The position numbers and the translations under genes were made by a program. Shown here one piece after another: positions 56,518 through 64,000 of a stretch of 64,000 nucleotides of DNA. The notes under the pieces were generated by a model, which made no database searches, was not told where the DNA came from, and saw only the letters and a list, made by a program, of their open reading frames with translations. The DNA is taken from contig CAVXNR010000006.1 in the NCBI GenBank assembly GCA_963763095.1, positions 124,001 to 188,000 on the forward strand. Reading direction: 5' to 3'. The stretch is from CAVUCH01 sp963763095. GTDB taxonomy: Bacteria; Acidobacteriota; Vicinamibacteria; Vicinamibacterales; JAENWD01. The first letter of the stretch is position 1. Each line of letters opens with the position of its first letter.

Positions 56518-56634
56518 GGGTGAACAGGGTGGCGGCCCGCCTCGGGCCGTCACGGTGGTGCTGGCGCTGCGGCGGCGCAGAGCCCGTGCGCGCGGTGTCT
56601 ATCTGCTGAACGCGCGGCGACCCTGCCCGACTCG

Positions 56635-57903
56635 CTATTCCGACTGCCGCCGGAGGAAGGCCGGAACGTCGAACGCACTCGCCCCCTCGTCTCTCAGCGC
56701 CTGACCCTCGGCGCCGACGGCAAGGGCGGTGGGGAGCTCGAGCGAGGGCCTTCGCGCGAAGGCCGCCTTTGACGCGGCGGCGACGTCGATCGACTGCCCG
56801 GAGCCACGGAGGCGGGCGGTGTAGTCGTGCAGATCCACCGGTGTCTGGCTCGCCGTCGCCGAAGGCGACCGCATCGCCCCGGCCCGGTCGAAGCCGGTGG
56901 CGATCACGGTGATCTTCACGCGGTGCTCGAGCGCGACATCGATCACCGCGCCGAAGATGATGTTCGCATCCTCGTGCGCCGCCTCCTGGATGATCGAGGA
57001 GGCCTCGCTCACCTCGATCAAGGAGAGATCGGGGCCGCCGGTGACGTTGATGATGACGCCACGCGCGCCTTCAACCGACGCGCCCTCGAGCAGCGGGCTC
57101 GAGATCGCGCGCTTGGCGGCTTCCATCGCGCGGTTCTCGCCCTCGGCGATTCCGGTGCCCATCGTGGCGAGCCCCATGCCGGCCATGATCGTCTTCACGT
57201 CGGCGAAGTCCAGGTTGATCAGGCCTGGCACCAGGATCAGATCGGAAATGCCCTGGATCGCCTGGCGCAATACGTCATCAGCCGTGCCGAACGCCTGATT
57301 GAACGTGGTGTTGCGGTTGATGATCGAGAGCAGCCGCTCATTGGGGATCGTGATCACCGTGTCCACACAATCGCGAAGTGCCTCGAGGCCTGCCTCGGCC
57401 TGCAGCTGGCGCTTCTTGCCCTCGAACTTGAAGGGCTTGGTGACGACGGCGATGGTGAGGGCGCCGAGCTCGCTGGCGAGACTCGCGATCACGGGGGCCG
57501 CGCCGGTGCCCGTGCCACCGCCAAGACCTGTCGTCACGAAGACCATGTCGGCGCCATCGAGGGCCTGGATCAGTTTTTCGGTGTCCTCGAGCGCGGCGTG
57601 CCGGCCCACATTCGGGTCGGCCCCGGCCCCGAGGCCCTTCGTCAGCTTGCTGCCAATCTGCAGCTTGACGGGCGCCGGGTTCACGTGCAGCGCCTGCAGG
57701 TCGGTATTGGCCACGATGAACTCGACGCCATCGAAGCCGGCCTGCACCATGCGACTGACGGCATTGCCACCGCCGCCGCCCACACCGATCACCTTGATGC
57801 GCGCACCTGCGCGTCGCTCCTCCTCGAGCATCAGCCGCAACTCCTTTGGATGGCCGTCCACGAGGTCACGCACCTTCGCGACGGTTCGATTTGGCTCCGA
57901 CAT
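56635..57903 (-). CDS. ftsZ: Cell-division GTPase FtsZ
   Basis: FtsZ polymerises into the Z ring that guides septation. The 422-residue product has the tubulin signature GLGGGTGTGAAP (residues 126-137), the N-terminal VIGVGGGGGNAVSRM and the T7 loop NLDFADVKTIM. The ATG at 57903 follows GGGGGAGG. There is an unusual N-terminal extension of about 30 charged residues before the GTPase core. A C-terminal FDVPAFLRRQ is a good match to the peptide that binds FtsA and ZipA. It is last in the division operon. Confidence 0.96.
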   Translation of the reverse strand: MSEPNRTVAKVRDLVDGHPKELRLMLEEERRAGARIKVIGVGGGGGNAVSRMVQAGFDGVEFIVANTDLQALHVNPAPVKLQIGSKLTKGLGAGADPNVGRHAALEDTEKLIQALDGADMVFVTTGLGGGTGTGAAPVIASLASELGALTIAVVTKPFKFEGKKRQLQAEAGLEALRDCVDTVITIPNERLLSIINRNTTFNQAFGTADDVLRQAIQGISDLILVPGLINLDFADVKTIMAGMGLATMGTGIAEGENRAMEAAKRAISSPLLEGASVEGARGVIINVTGGPDLSLIEVSEASSIIQEAAHEDANIIFGAVIDVALEHRVKITVIATGFDRAGAMRSPSATASQTPVDLHDYTARLRGSGQSIDVAAASKAAFARRPSLELPTALAVGAEGQALRDEGASAFDVPAFLRRQSE

Positions 57904-57931
57904 CAACGCCTCCCCCTGCTTAGATCGAGCC

Positions 57932-59167
57932 CTAGAAGAACTCCCGGAACAGCGACCCGAGCCGTCCCGTGAGCCGCGCAATCGCGCCGACGCCCGCCGT
58001 GCGGCTGGCTTCCACCGCCTGGCTGCGTTGTGCAAAAAGTGTCAGTCCGACCGCCGATGCGAAGGCCGGACTGTTGACGTGGTCCGCGAGGCCACCGACG
58101 CCGATCGGCGCCCCACGCCTGATGGGGAGATCGAAGATCTGCTCGGCAATCTCCGGCAGCCCGTCGAGAATGGCGCCGCCGCCGGTGAGCACGATCCCTG
58201 AATTGAGCGATTTTTCGTATCCGGCGCGCCGGATCTCGTCCCACACGAGGTGGAAGATCTCTTCAGCGCGGGGTTGCAGGATCTCGGACAGGATGCGCCG
58301 CGGCATGACGCGTGCGCGCCGGCCGCCCACGCTCGCGACTTCCATCGTTTCGTCCTCGTCCACCATCGCCGTGAGCGCACACCCGCACTTGCGCTTCAGC
58401 TTCTCGGCGTCGGGGATCGGCATGCGGAGACCGACGGCGATGTCGTTGGTGAAGTGATCGCCGCCGACGCCGATGACCGCGGTGTGCCAGAGGCTGCCGC
58501 GTTCAAAAATCGCGATATCGGTCGTGCCGCCGCCGATGTCGACCAGCGCGACGCCGAGCTCCTTCTCGTCGGGCGTGAGCACCGCCTCGCCCGCCGCAAT
58601 CTGCTCGATGACGCTCACCGCGACCTTCGCGCCGGCCCGGTTCACGCAGGAAATGATGTTCTGGATGGAGGTCGAGCTCGTCGTCACGATGTGGACGTTG
58701 ACCTCCAGCCGGGTGCCTGTCATGCCGATTGGCGCGCCGATGCCGTCCTGTTCGTCGACGACGAAGTCCTGCGGCAGCACGTGCAGGATCTCGCGGCCGT
58801 TCGGCAGCGACACCGCCTTCGCCGCGTCGATCGCGCGCCGCACGTCGTCGCGCGTGATCTCCCGGCTCTTGCCCGCCACGGCGATGACGCCGCGGCTGTT
58901 GAAGCCTTTGATGTGAGGGCCGGCAACCGCGAGGTGCACGAGGTCAATCTCCACACCCGCGGTCAGCTCGGCTTCTTCGATGGCCTTCTTGATCGACTCC
59001 ACCGCAGCCTCGAGGTTCACGACCACGCCGCGGCGGATGCCGTGCGATTCGGCGACTCCGATCCCGACCACGTCGAGGCTGCCGTCATCGAGCATCTCGC
59101 CGACGATGGCTGCCACTTTCGACGTGCCGACGTCGAGCCCTACCACGTAGCGTTCCCTGCGTGCCAC
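57932..59167 (-). CDS. ftsA: Cell-division protein FtsA
   Basis: FtsA is an actin-like ATPase that tethers FtsZ to the membrane. The 411-residue product has VVGLDVGTSKVAAIVGE, the SHS2-like 1C region with HVLPQDFVVDEQ, VDIGGGTTDIAIF and VLTGGGAILDG. The C-terminus LFREFF is a short amphipathic membrane-targeting helix. It is 28 bases from ftsZ and 20 from ftsQ, in one operon. Confidence 0.96.
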   Translation of the reverse strand: MARRERYVVGLDVGTSKVAAIVGEMLDDGSLDVVGIGVAESHGIRRGVVVNLEAAVESIKKAIEEAELTAGVEIDLVHLAVAGPHIKGFNSRGVIAVAGKSREITRDDVRRAIDAAKAVSLPNGREILHVLPQDFVVDEQDGIGAPIGMTGTRLEVNVHIVTTSSTSIQNIISCVNRAGAKVAVSVIEQIAAGEAVLTPDEKELGVALVDIGGGTTDIAIFERGSLWHTAVIGVGGDHFTNDIAVGLRMPIPDAEKLKRKCGCALTAMVDEDETMEVASVGGRRARVMPRRILSEILQPRAEEIFHLVWDEIRRAGYEKSLNSGIVLTGGGAILDGLPEIAEQIFDLPIRRGAPIGVGGLADHVNSPAFASAVGLTLFAQRSQAVEASRTAGVGAIARLTGRLGSLFREFF

Positions 59168-59187
59168 GAGTCCTCCTGGGGATCCGG

Positions 59188-60066
59188 TCAGCGCGGCGCG
59201 TGCGCGTCTCCACTGTCGCTTCTCCGCTGCGCTGCCCGCGCGGCGGCCTTCTGAGCGGCCGGTGTCGGCCGCACGTAGATGTGGTTGTCGAACCTCACGT
59301 CGGCGTACTCGATATCCGTGAAGCGCTCGTGCAGCGCCGACGAGAGGTCGACGTACGATTGGAGCCGCTCGAGAAACTGGTCATCGCCCAGGTGCACGAG
59401 CGTCGTGTCGTCGTCGAGGAGCACGACGGCATCCCGCACGTTCGACACGTCTATCTGCGACAACCGCCGCAGCATGGCCGCCCGCGGTGCGACCGACCCG
59501 AGCAACCGGTTGGCCAGATCGGCCCGGCCTTCATCCACGGCCGCTCCACCTTGGTCGGGTGATGCGCTCAGGCCGTCGATGATCGGCAGGTCGAACTGCG
59601 CGTACTCCGGCCCGTACTCATCGATGACGTGGCCATCGGCGTCGATCAGGTACAGGTCGGCCCCGAGCCGGCCGATCGCCATCGGCTGCCGCTCGCTCAG
59701 GGTGACCTCCACGGTTGACGGCAGCACGCGACGCAACGAGGCGTGCCCCACCCAGGGGGACGACATGACACGCCGCTGCCACCGATCGAGATCCACTGCC
59801 AGCAGGTGCTGTCCTCGAAGTCCCTCGAGCAGGACGAGCACCTCACCGGTCGAGAGCCGCTGATTGCCCCGCACGGCGATGCGATCGACGTGCAGTGCGC
59901 GTGCCTGCGCCACCTGCTGCTGCAGCAGGTACGCGCCGGCAGCGAACAGCACCAGCGCCGCCGCGCTCCGCACCATGCCGAGAGCGCGTGCCCACGAGTG
60001 ACGCCGCCGCGGCGGGTGCACGTGGGCGCGCCGGAAGCGCTTGTCCGCCGGGGCTGCGACCCGCAT
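59188..60066 (-). CDS. ftsQ: Cell-division protein FtsQ/DivIB
   Basis: A single-pass inner-membrane protein that links early and late divisome components. After a basic cytoplasmic N-terminus comes one helix (AAALVLFAAGAYLLQQQ) and a POTRA domain (LHVDRIAVRGNQRLSTGEVL), then the FtsQ beta domain. 292 residues, normal. The start overlaps the murC stop (ATGA). Confidence 0.88.
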   Translation of the reverse strand: MRVAAPADKRFRRAHVHPPRRRHSWARALGMVRSAAALVLFAAGAYLLQQQVAQARALHVDRIAVRGNQRLSTGEVLVLLEGLRGQHLLAVDLDRWQRRVMSSPWVGHASLRRVLPSTVEVTLSERQPMAIGRLGADLYLIDADGHVIDEYGPEYAQFDLPIIDGLSASPDQGGAAVDEGRADLANRLLGSVAPRAAMLRRLSQIDVSNVRDAVVLLDDDTTLVHLGDDQFLERLQSYVDLSSALHERFTDIEYADVRFDNHIYVRPTPAAQKAAARAAQRRSDSGDAHAPR

Positions 60067-61448
60067 CAGCGAAGCTCCTGCAGGATGCGCACGCCACAGT
60101 CGCCGATCGACCCCGCGCCCATCGTGATGACCACGTCTCCCGATCGCGCCATGCCGGCAACTGCAGCGGGAACATCGGCCAGATCGGGCACCACATCGAC
60201 ACGACCGGGTGCCGCCGCGGCCACGGCTTCAGCGAGCCACTCGATGGTCACGCCGGGCTCCGGCTCTTCGCCCGCCCCGTAGATGCCGGTGAGCACGATT
60301 GCATCCGCCAGCGCCAGCGCCGGGCCGAACTCCTCCCGCAGCTGCCGGGTGCGGGAATACCGGTGCGGCTGAAAGGCCACGATGATCCGGCCGGTGCGTC
60401 CGGTGCGGGCCGAGCGGAGCACCGCCGCAATCTCCGTCGGGTGGTGCGCGTAGTCGTCGAACACCGCCACGCCAGCCGCCTCGCCCTTGCGCTCGAAGCG
60501 CCGCTCGGCACCCGCGAACGACGCGAGTCCCTCGGCAGCGGTGCCGAACGGGACGCCGAGCTCCAGGCCCACGGCAAGGGCGGCGAGCCCATTCTGCAAG
60601 TTGTGCCGGCCCGGGACGGCGAGACTGAACTGCCCCAGAGCCTCCTCACGACCAGCGCGCCGCCGCACCACCGTTGCACGACTGCCACCTGCCGAGAACT
60701 CCACGTCGCGCACGCCGAGGCCGGCGTCGTTCTGATCGATGGCGTACGTCACGACCGGTGACGTCACGCGTGGAACCATCGCCCGCACGTGCTCGTCGTC
60801 CGTGCAGAGCACCGCCGCGCCATAGAACGGGGCCTTGCTGGCGAAGGTGACGAACGCGTCGGCCAGGTCGGCAAACCCGTTGTACCGGTCCAGGTGCTCG
60901 CGGTCGATGTTGGTGACTACGGTCATGGATGCCATCAGCCGCAGGAACGATCGGTCGCTTTCATCCGCCTCCGCTACCAGGTACTTGCTCGTCCCGAGCC
61001 GTGCGTTGCTGCCGAAGGCCGGCACGTGCGCGCCGATGATCGCCGTGGGATCGAGACCGGCGTGCACCAGCATCACCGCGATCATTGACGACGTCGTCGT
61101 CTTGCCATGGGCGCCACCGACCGCAATCGAGAACCGCGGCCGCATGATCTCGGCCAGCATGTCGGCGCGGAGGATCACGGGAATCCCGCGACGCGCGGCC
61201 TCGACCACCTCTACGTTCGTCATGCTCACGGCCGAGGAGATGACGACCACGTCGACCGTGCCTACGTGCATCCGGTCGTGCCCGGCGTGAAACACGAGCC
61301 CGAGCGCCGCGAGCCGCTCGGTCATCGGCGACGGCTGCGTGTCCGAGCCGCTGACCGTGTACCCGAGTCGAAGGAGCACCTCCGCAATCGCACCCACCCC
61401 GCTGCCGCCCACGCCGACGCAGTGGATTGCCTTCGTCCGACCGAGCAC
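60066..61448 (-). CDS. murC: UDP-N-acetylmuramate-L-alanine ligase
   Basis: MurC adds L-alanine to UDP-MurNAc in the cytoplasm. The 460-residue product has IHCVGVGGSGVGAIAEVL at the N-terminus, the ATP loop GAHGKTTTSSM, and DDYAHHPTEI near the C-terminal domain, all specific to MurC among Mur ligases. Two bases separate it from murG. No murB or ddl lies between murC and ftsQ. Confidence 0.96.
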   Translation of the reverse strand: MLGRTKAIHCVGVGGSGVGAIAEVLLRLGYTVSGSDTQPSPMTERLAALGLVFHAGHDRMHVGTVDVVVISSAVSMTNVEVVEAARRGIPVILRADMLAEIMRPRFSIAVGGAHGKTTTSSMIAVMLVHAGLDPTAIIGAHVPAFGSNARLGTSKYLVAEADESDRSFLRLMASMTVVTNIDREHLDRYNGFADLADAFVTFASKAPFYGAAVLCTDDEHVRAMVPRVTSPVVTYAIDQNDAGLGVRDVEFSAGGSRATVVRRRAGREEALGQFSLAVPGRHNLQNGLAALAVGLELGVPFGTAAEGLASFAGAERRFERKGEAAGVAVFDDYAHHPTEIAAVLRSARTGRTGRIIVAFQPHRYSRTRQLREEFGPALALADAIVLTGIYGAGEEPEPGVTIEWLAEAVAAAAPGRVDVVPDLADVPAAVAGMARSGDVVITMGAGSIGDCGVRILQELR

Positions 61449-61450
61449 GT

Positions 61451-62590
61451 CTACTCCGGCGCGCCGGCCGCCTGGTCGCCCCGGTGGCCGGCGAGCACCA
61501 GGGCCCGGTCGACGATGACGCGTGCGGCGTCCGGTGTCGCCAGCCGGCGCGCTGCCCGGGCCATCCGCTCGCGCCGTTCGTGGTCGTGCGCGAGCGCCAG
61601 GACGGCCGCCGCAAAACGCGTCCCCGTCAGCTCACGCTGGTCGATGACGTCCGCGGCACCCGCACGTGCGAGCACGTCCGCGTTCTTCCGCTGATGATCG
61701 TCGGTGGCGGTCGGCAAGGGCACGAGCACCGCGGCGCGACCCGCGGCCGTGATCTCCGCCAGTGTCGTTGCGCCCGCACGACAAACCACGACCTGGGCTC
61801 GCTTCATCTCGCGATCCATGGCATAGAGGAACGGCTCGACCCGGGCCGCAAGGCCGGCGCCGATGTAGCCCTCGCGGACCATTTCGAGGTCGCGCTCGCC
61901 TGTCTGATGCGTGACTGACAGGCGTATGCGGGTTCGTGCCAGCTCCGGCGCCGCTTCCACAGCGGCCACATTGATGGCGTGTGCCCCCTGAGAACCGCCA
62001 AAGATCAGTACTCCGACCGGCGCGTCCGGCTCATCGCGGGCGCCCACGGCATCATCGTCGAGGAACGTCGAGCGCACCGGATTCCCACTGACAAACCCCT
62101 TTCCCTTGAAGTAGGGCAACGTCGCCTCGAAGGTCACCGCGGCGGCCCGGACGAACGGCGCCAGCGTGCGGTTGGTCAAGCCGGGAACGGCGTTCTGTTC
62201 CAGCAGCAGCGTCGGGATGCCGCGTAGCGCGGCCACTGCAACGACCGCCCCCGAGCTGTACCCTCCAACGCCGATCACGAGGTCGGGTCTGCGCCGCGCC
62301 AGCAGGCCCACGGCGTCTGCAGCACCCAGCGGCAGCAACCCGAGCCCCAGTGCGCGCTCGCTGATCGACTTGCCCTTCAGCCCCGCGCTGCGAATGAGGT
62401 CCAGCGCAAAGCCCTCGCGCGGGACGACGCGTGTTTCGATCCCTTTCGCCGTGCCGGCGAAGCTGACGATCGCGTCCGGCACCCGCGACAGCAGCTCGCG
62501 CGCAACCGCGATGCCCGGATATAGGTGCCCCCCGGTGCCCCCTCCTGCTATCACCACCCGCAACGGGCGCGGCAACGACTTGCGCGCCAT
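61451..62590 (-). CDS. murG: UDP-GlcNAc:lipid I GlcNAc-transferase
   Basis: MurG is a peripheral membrane GT28 glycosyltransferase that makes lipid II. The 379-residue product has VIAGGGTGGHLYPGIAVA, GVGGYSSG, EQNAVPGLTNR and IFGGSQGAHAIN, plus CRAGATTLAEI in the C-terminal UDP-GlcNAc domain. The start at 62590 overlaps the ftsW stop (TGATG). Confidence 0.96.
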   Translation of the reverse strand: MARKSLPRPLRVVIAGGGTGGHLYPGIAVARELLSRVPDAIVSFAGTAKGIETRVVPREGFALDLIRSAGLKGKSISERALGLGLLPLGAADAVGLLARRRPDLVIGVGGYSSGAVVAVAALRGIPTLLLEQNAVPGLTNRTLAPFVRAAAVTFEATLPYFKGKGFVSGNPVRSTFLDDDAVGARDEPDAPVGVLIFGGSQGAHAINVAAVEAAPELARTRIRLSVTHQTGERDLEMVREGYIGAGLAARVEPFLYAMDREMKRAQVVVCRAGATTLAEITAAGRAAVLVPLPTATDDHQRKNADVLARAGAADVIDQRELTGTRFAAAVLALAHDHERRERMARAARRLATPDAARVIVDRALVLAGHRGDQAAGAPE

Positions 62591-63702
62591 CACGCCTCAT
62601 CGCCGCCCACCGGAGAAGCATGCTGCGACAGGTTCAGCAGGACCCCCATGCCCACCAGGTTGATCAGCAGCGACGAACCACCTGCACTGACGAACGGGAG
62701 GGGGATGCCCTTCGTCGGCATCAGTGCCAGCACGACGCTGATGTTGATGAAGGCCTGCACGGCGATCATCGCGGTGAGGCCCATCGCGAGAAAGCTCGCG
62801 AACGGGTCCGGAGAACGCAAAGCCACACGCAGCCCGCGCCACGTGATCACGATGAACGCAACGAGCACGAGCGTGGTGCCCAGCAGCCCGACTTCCTCGC
62901 CGATGACCGCGTAGATGAAGTCGGTATGCGGCTCGGGCAGGTAGAAGAGCTTCTGGACGCCCTGCATGAGCCCGGCGCCGGTCAGGCCGCCGGTGCCCAC
63001 CGCAATGAGCGACTGCAGAATCTGGAACCCCTGGTTGAGCGGATCGGCCTCGGGATTGAGGAACGTCGTGAGCCGCCGCATACGATAGGGCTCCGCAATC
63101 GCAATGGCCGCCAGCGCGGGAATCGCGGCACCGGCGGCCACGGCGAAGTAGCGCCAGTCGAGCCCCGCCGCGAACACCATCAGCGCCACGACAATCAGCA
63201 TCGACACCGCGGTGCCGAAGTCCGGTTCCAGCAGCACCAGCAGCACCATGGCACCGCTGACCAGCGCGATTGGCAGCAGGGCGTACCTGACATCGTTGAC
63301 GCGGTGCATGCGGCGCTCGAGCAGAGCGGCCGTAAACAGGATCAGTGCCAGCTTGGCCAGCTCCGATGGCTGCACGCCGAAGCCGCCGAACCCGAACCAC
63401 CGCCGCGTGCCGTTGATCGGGCCGCTCAACAGCACGAGGCACAAGCCCGCACCGACGACTGCCAATGAGGTCCAGATGACCACCGGCTGCCGGTACACCC
63501 GATAGTCCACCCGCATGACGATGGCGAGGGCCGCAATGCCGAGTGCGGCCCACATCGATTGCTTGATCAGGAACAGGTACGGGCGGTGGAAACGTTCCAT
63601 CGCCATCATCGCCGACGCGCTGTACACCATCACGATGCCGGCGAATACGAGCAGCAGCGTCGCAAAGAAGAGCACCTTGTCCGACTTCAGCTTTCGCGCC
63701 AT
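62590..63702 (-). CDS. ftsW: Septal peptidoglycan polymerase FtsW
   Basis: A SEDS-family membrane glycosyltransferase of 370 residues with about ten helices. Signatures are FGFGGFGVQPSELAKLALILF (with the conserved RRWF-like region before it), LEPDFGTAVSMLIVV, and GKSQQ-like core replaced by PEPHTDFIYAVIGEEVGLLG and a C-terminal PFVSAGGSSLLINL. It works with a class B PBP. It is the first gene of this operon in the window. Confidence 0.93.
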   Translation of the reverse strand: MARKLKSDKVLFFATLLLVFAGIVMVYSASAMMAMERFHRPYLFLIKQSMWAALGIAALAIVMRVDYRVYRQPVVIWTSLAVVGAGLCLVLLSGPINGTRRWFGFGGFGVQPSELAKLALILFTAALLERRMHRVNDVRYALLPIALVSGAMVLLVLLEPDFGTAVSMLIVVALMVFAAGLDWRYFAVAAGAAIPALAAIAIAEPYRMRRLTTFLNPEADPLNQGFQILQSLIAVGTGGLTGAGLMQGVQKLFYLPEPHTDFIYAVIGEEVGLLGTTLVLVAFIVITWRGLRVALRSPDPFASFLAMGLTAMIAVQAFINISVVLALMPTKGIPLPFVSAGGSSLLINLVGMGVLLNLSQHASPVGGDEA

Positions 63703-63855
63703 GGTTCAACCGTTTCACACCGCCATCCGGCGGTGGCCGATTCCGATTCGAGCCCGCCGGATCCTGCGCCGCCCCTGCACGCCGGCGATCGGCGCTACAG
63801 GTCCGGCTCTCTTTCGCCGACATACAATCGCAGCCGCAAGGCCGCCGCGCTTCGG

Positions 63856-63980
63856 GTGAGCAGTCAGCGGTCGTCAGTCGAGCGGGGTTGAGACACCAGC
63901 TTCGCAGGCCGGGGCAGCCCGCGTTCCCAGCAGCCAGCTCTCAAGCGCGCCGATTCGACTGACGACTGCTCACTGCTCAC
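63856..63980. repeat. Inverted repeat with 26-base arms upstream of ftsW
   Basis: Arms at 63856-63881 and 63955-63980 are 26 bases each and differ at two positions when one is reverse-complemented (GTGAGCAG...TCGTCAGTCGA). The right arm has two copies of a GTGAGCA-type heptad on its minus strand. 73 bases of single-copy sequence lie between. The region 63703-64000 has no gene that I recognise; the expected neighbour murD is not seen. Confidence 0.7.
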
Positions 63981-64000
63981 CTCCTCGTGCGCTACGCTCC

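Noticed and set aside
56827..57972. Plus-strand frames opposite ftsZ
   Set aside because: Antisense shadows of a well-supported gene in the ftsW-ftsZ operon.

Overview
The window is high-GC bacterial chromosome, about two-thirds G+C by eye, gene-dense, with no rRNA, phage, insertion sequence or CRISPR array. The best guess for the host is an Acidobacteriota member, perhaps of the Vicinamibacteria. This is inference from gene content: an Oar-like TonB receptor with an N-terminal carboxypeptidase-regulatory domain, ECF sigma factors beside very large Ser/Thr kinases fused to WD40 or ATPase domains, a regulatory-domain/TPR secreted protein, and LptD (so a diderm envelope).

Layout. 0-6.5 kb: end of folC, lptD, two sugar-nucleotide genes (rfbB and an Rmd-like reductase) and a SplB-like radical SAM protein. 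6.5-20.6 kb: a ClpA/ClpC-type unfoldase with HtpX, a secreted unknown, thiC with a DUF3052-like gene, rlmI, rpiB, glyA, a DinG-type helicase, a TPR protein, a YggS-type PLP protein and a DivIVA protein. 20.6-31 kb: a repeat element, a DUF167 gene, hutI with a formimino-THF cyclodeaminase (histidine catabolism), lepB-lepA, a degenerate repeat array, gltA, and a kinase-WD40 gene next to a secreted barrel-like protein. 31-36 kb: ECF sigma factor, Tat-exported aminotransferase, processive family-2 glycosyltransferase, lone larB. 36-42 kb: mutS2-dnaG-rpoD and a CAU tRNA. 42-53 kb: the most unusual block, with an ECF sigma factor, an Oar-like receptor, a kinase-ATPase-TPR giant, an FAD desaturase-like enzyme and a membrane protein that faintly resembles carotenoid cyclases. 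53-56.6 kb: DUF5655 protein, Zn-ribbon coiled-coil protein, pgeF, acpS, a SpoVG-like small protein. 56.6-63.7 kb: the division and cell-wall operon ftsW-murG-murC-ftsQ-ftsA-ftsZ.

Sequence quality matters for reading this window. At least twenty genes, including lptD, folC, lepA, mutS2, thiC and divIVA, are split by single-base frame changes while the reading continues cleanly in the next frame. Because several of these genes are normally essential, I treat the breaks as probable sequence or assembly indels and annotate each gene over its full span. The intergenic sequence holds three repeat features: inverted short-tandem-repeat arms near 20.6 kb and 63.9 kb, and a tandem array ending in a palindrome at 25.6-25.7 kb.
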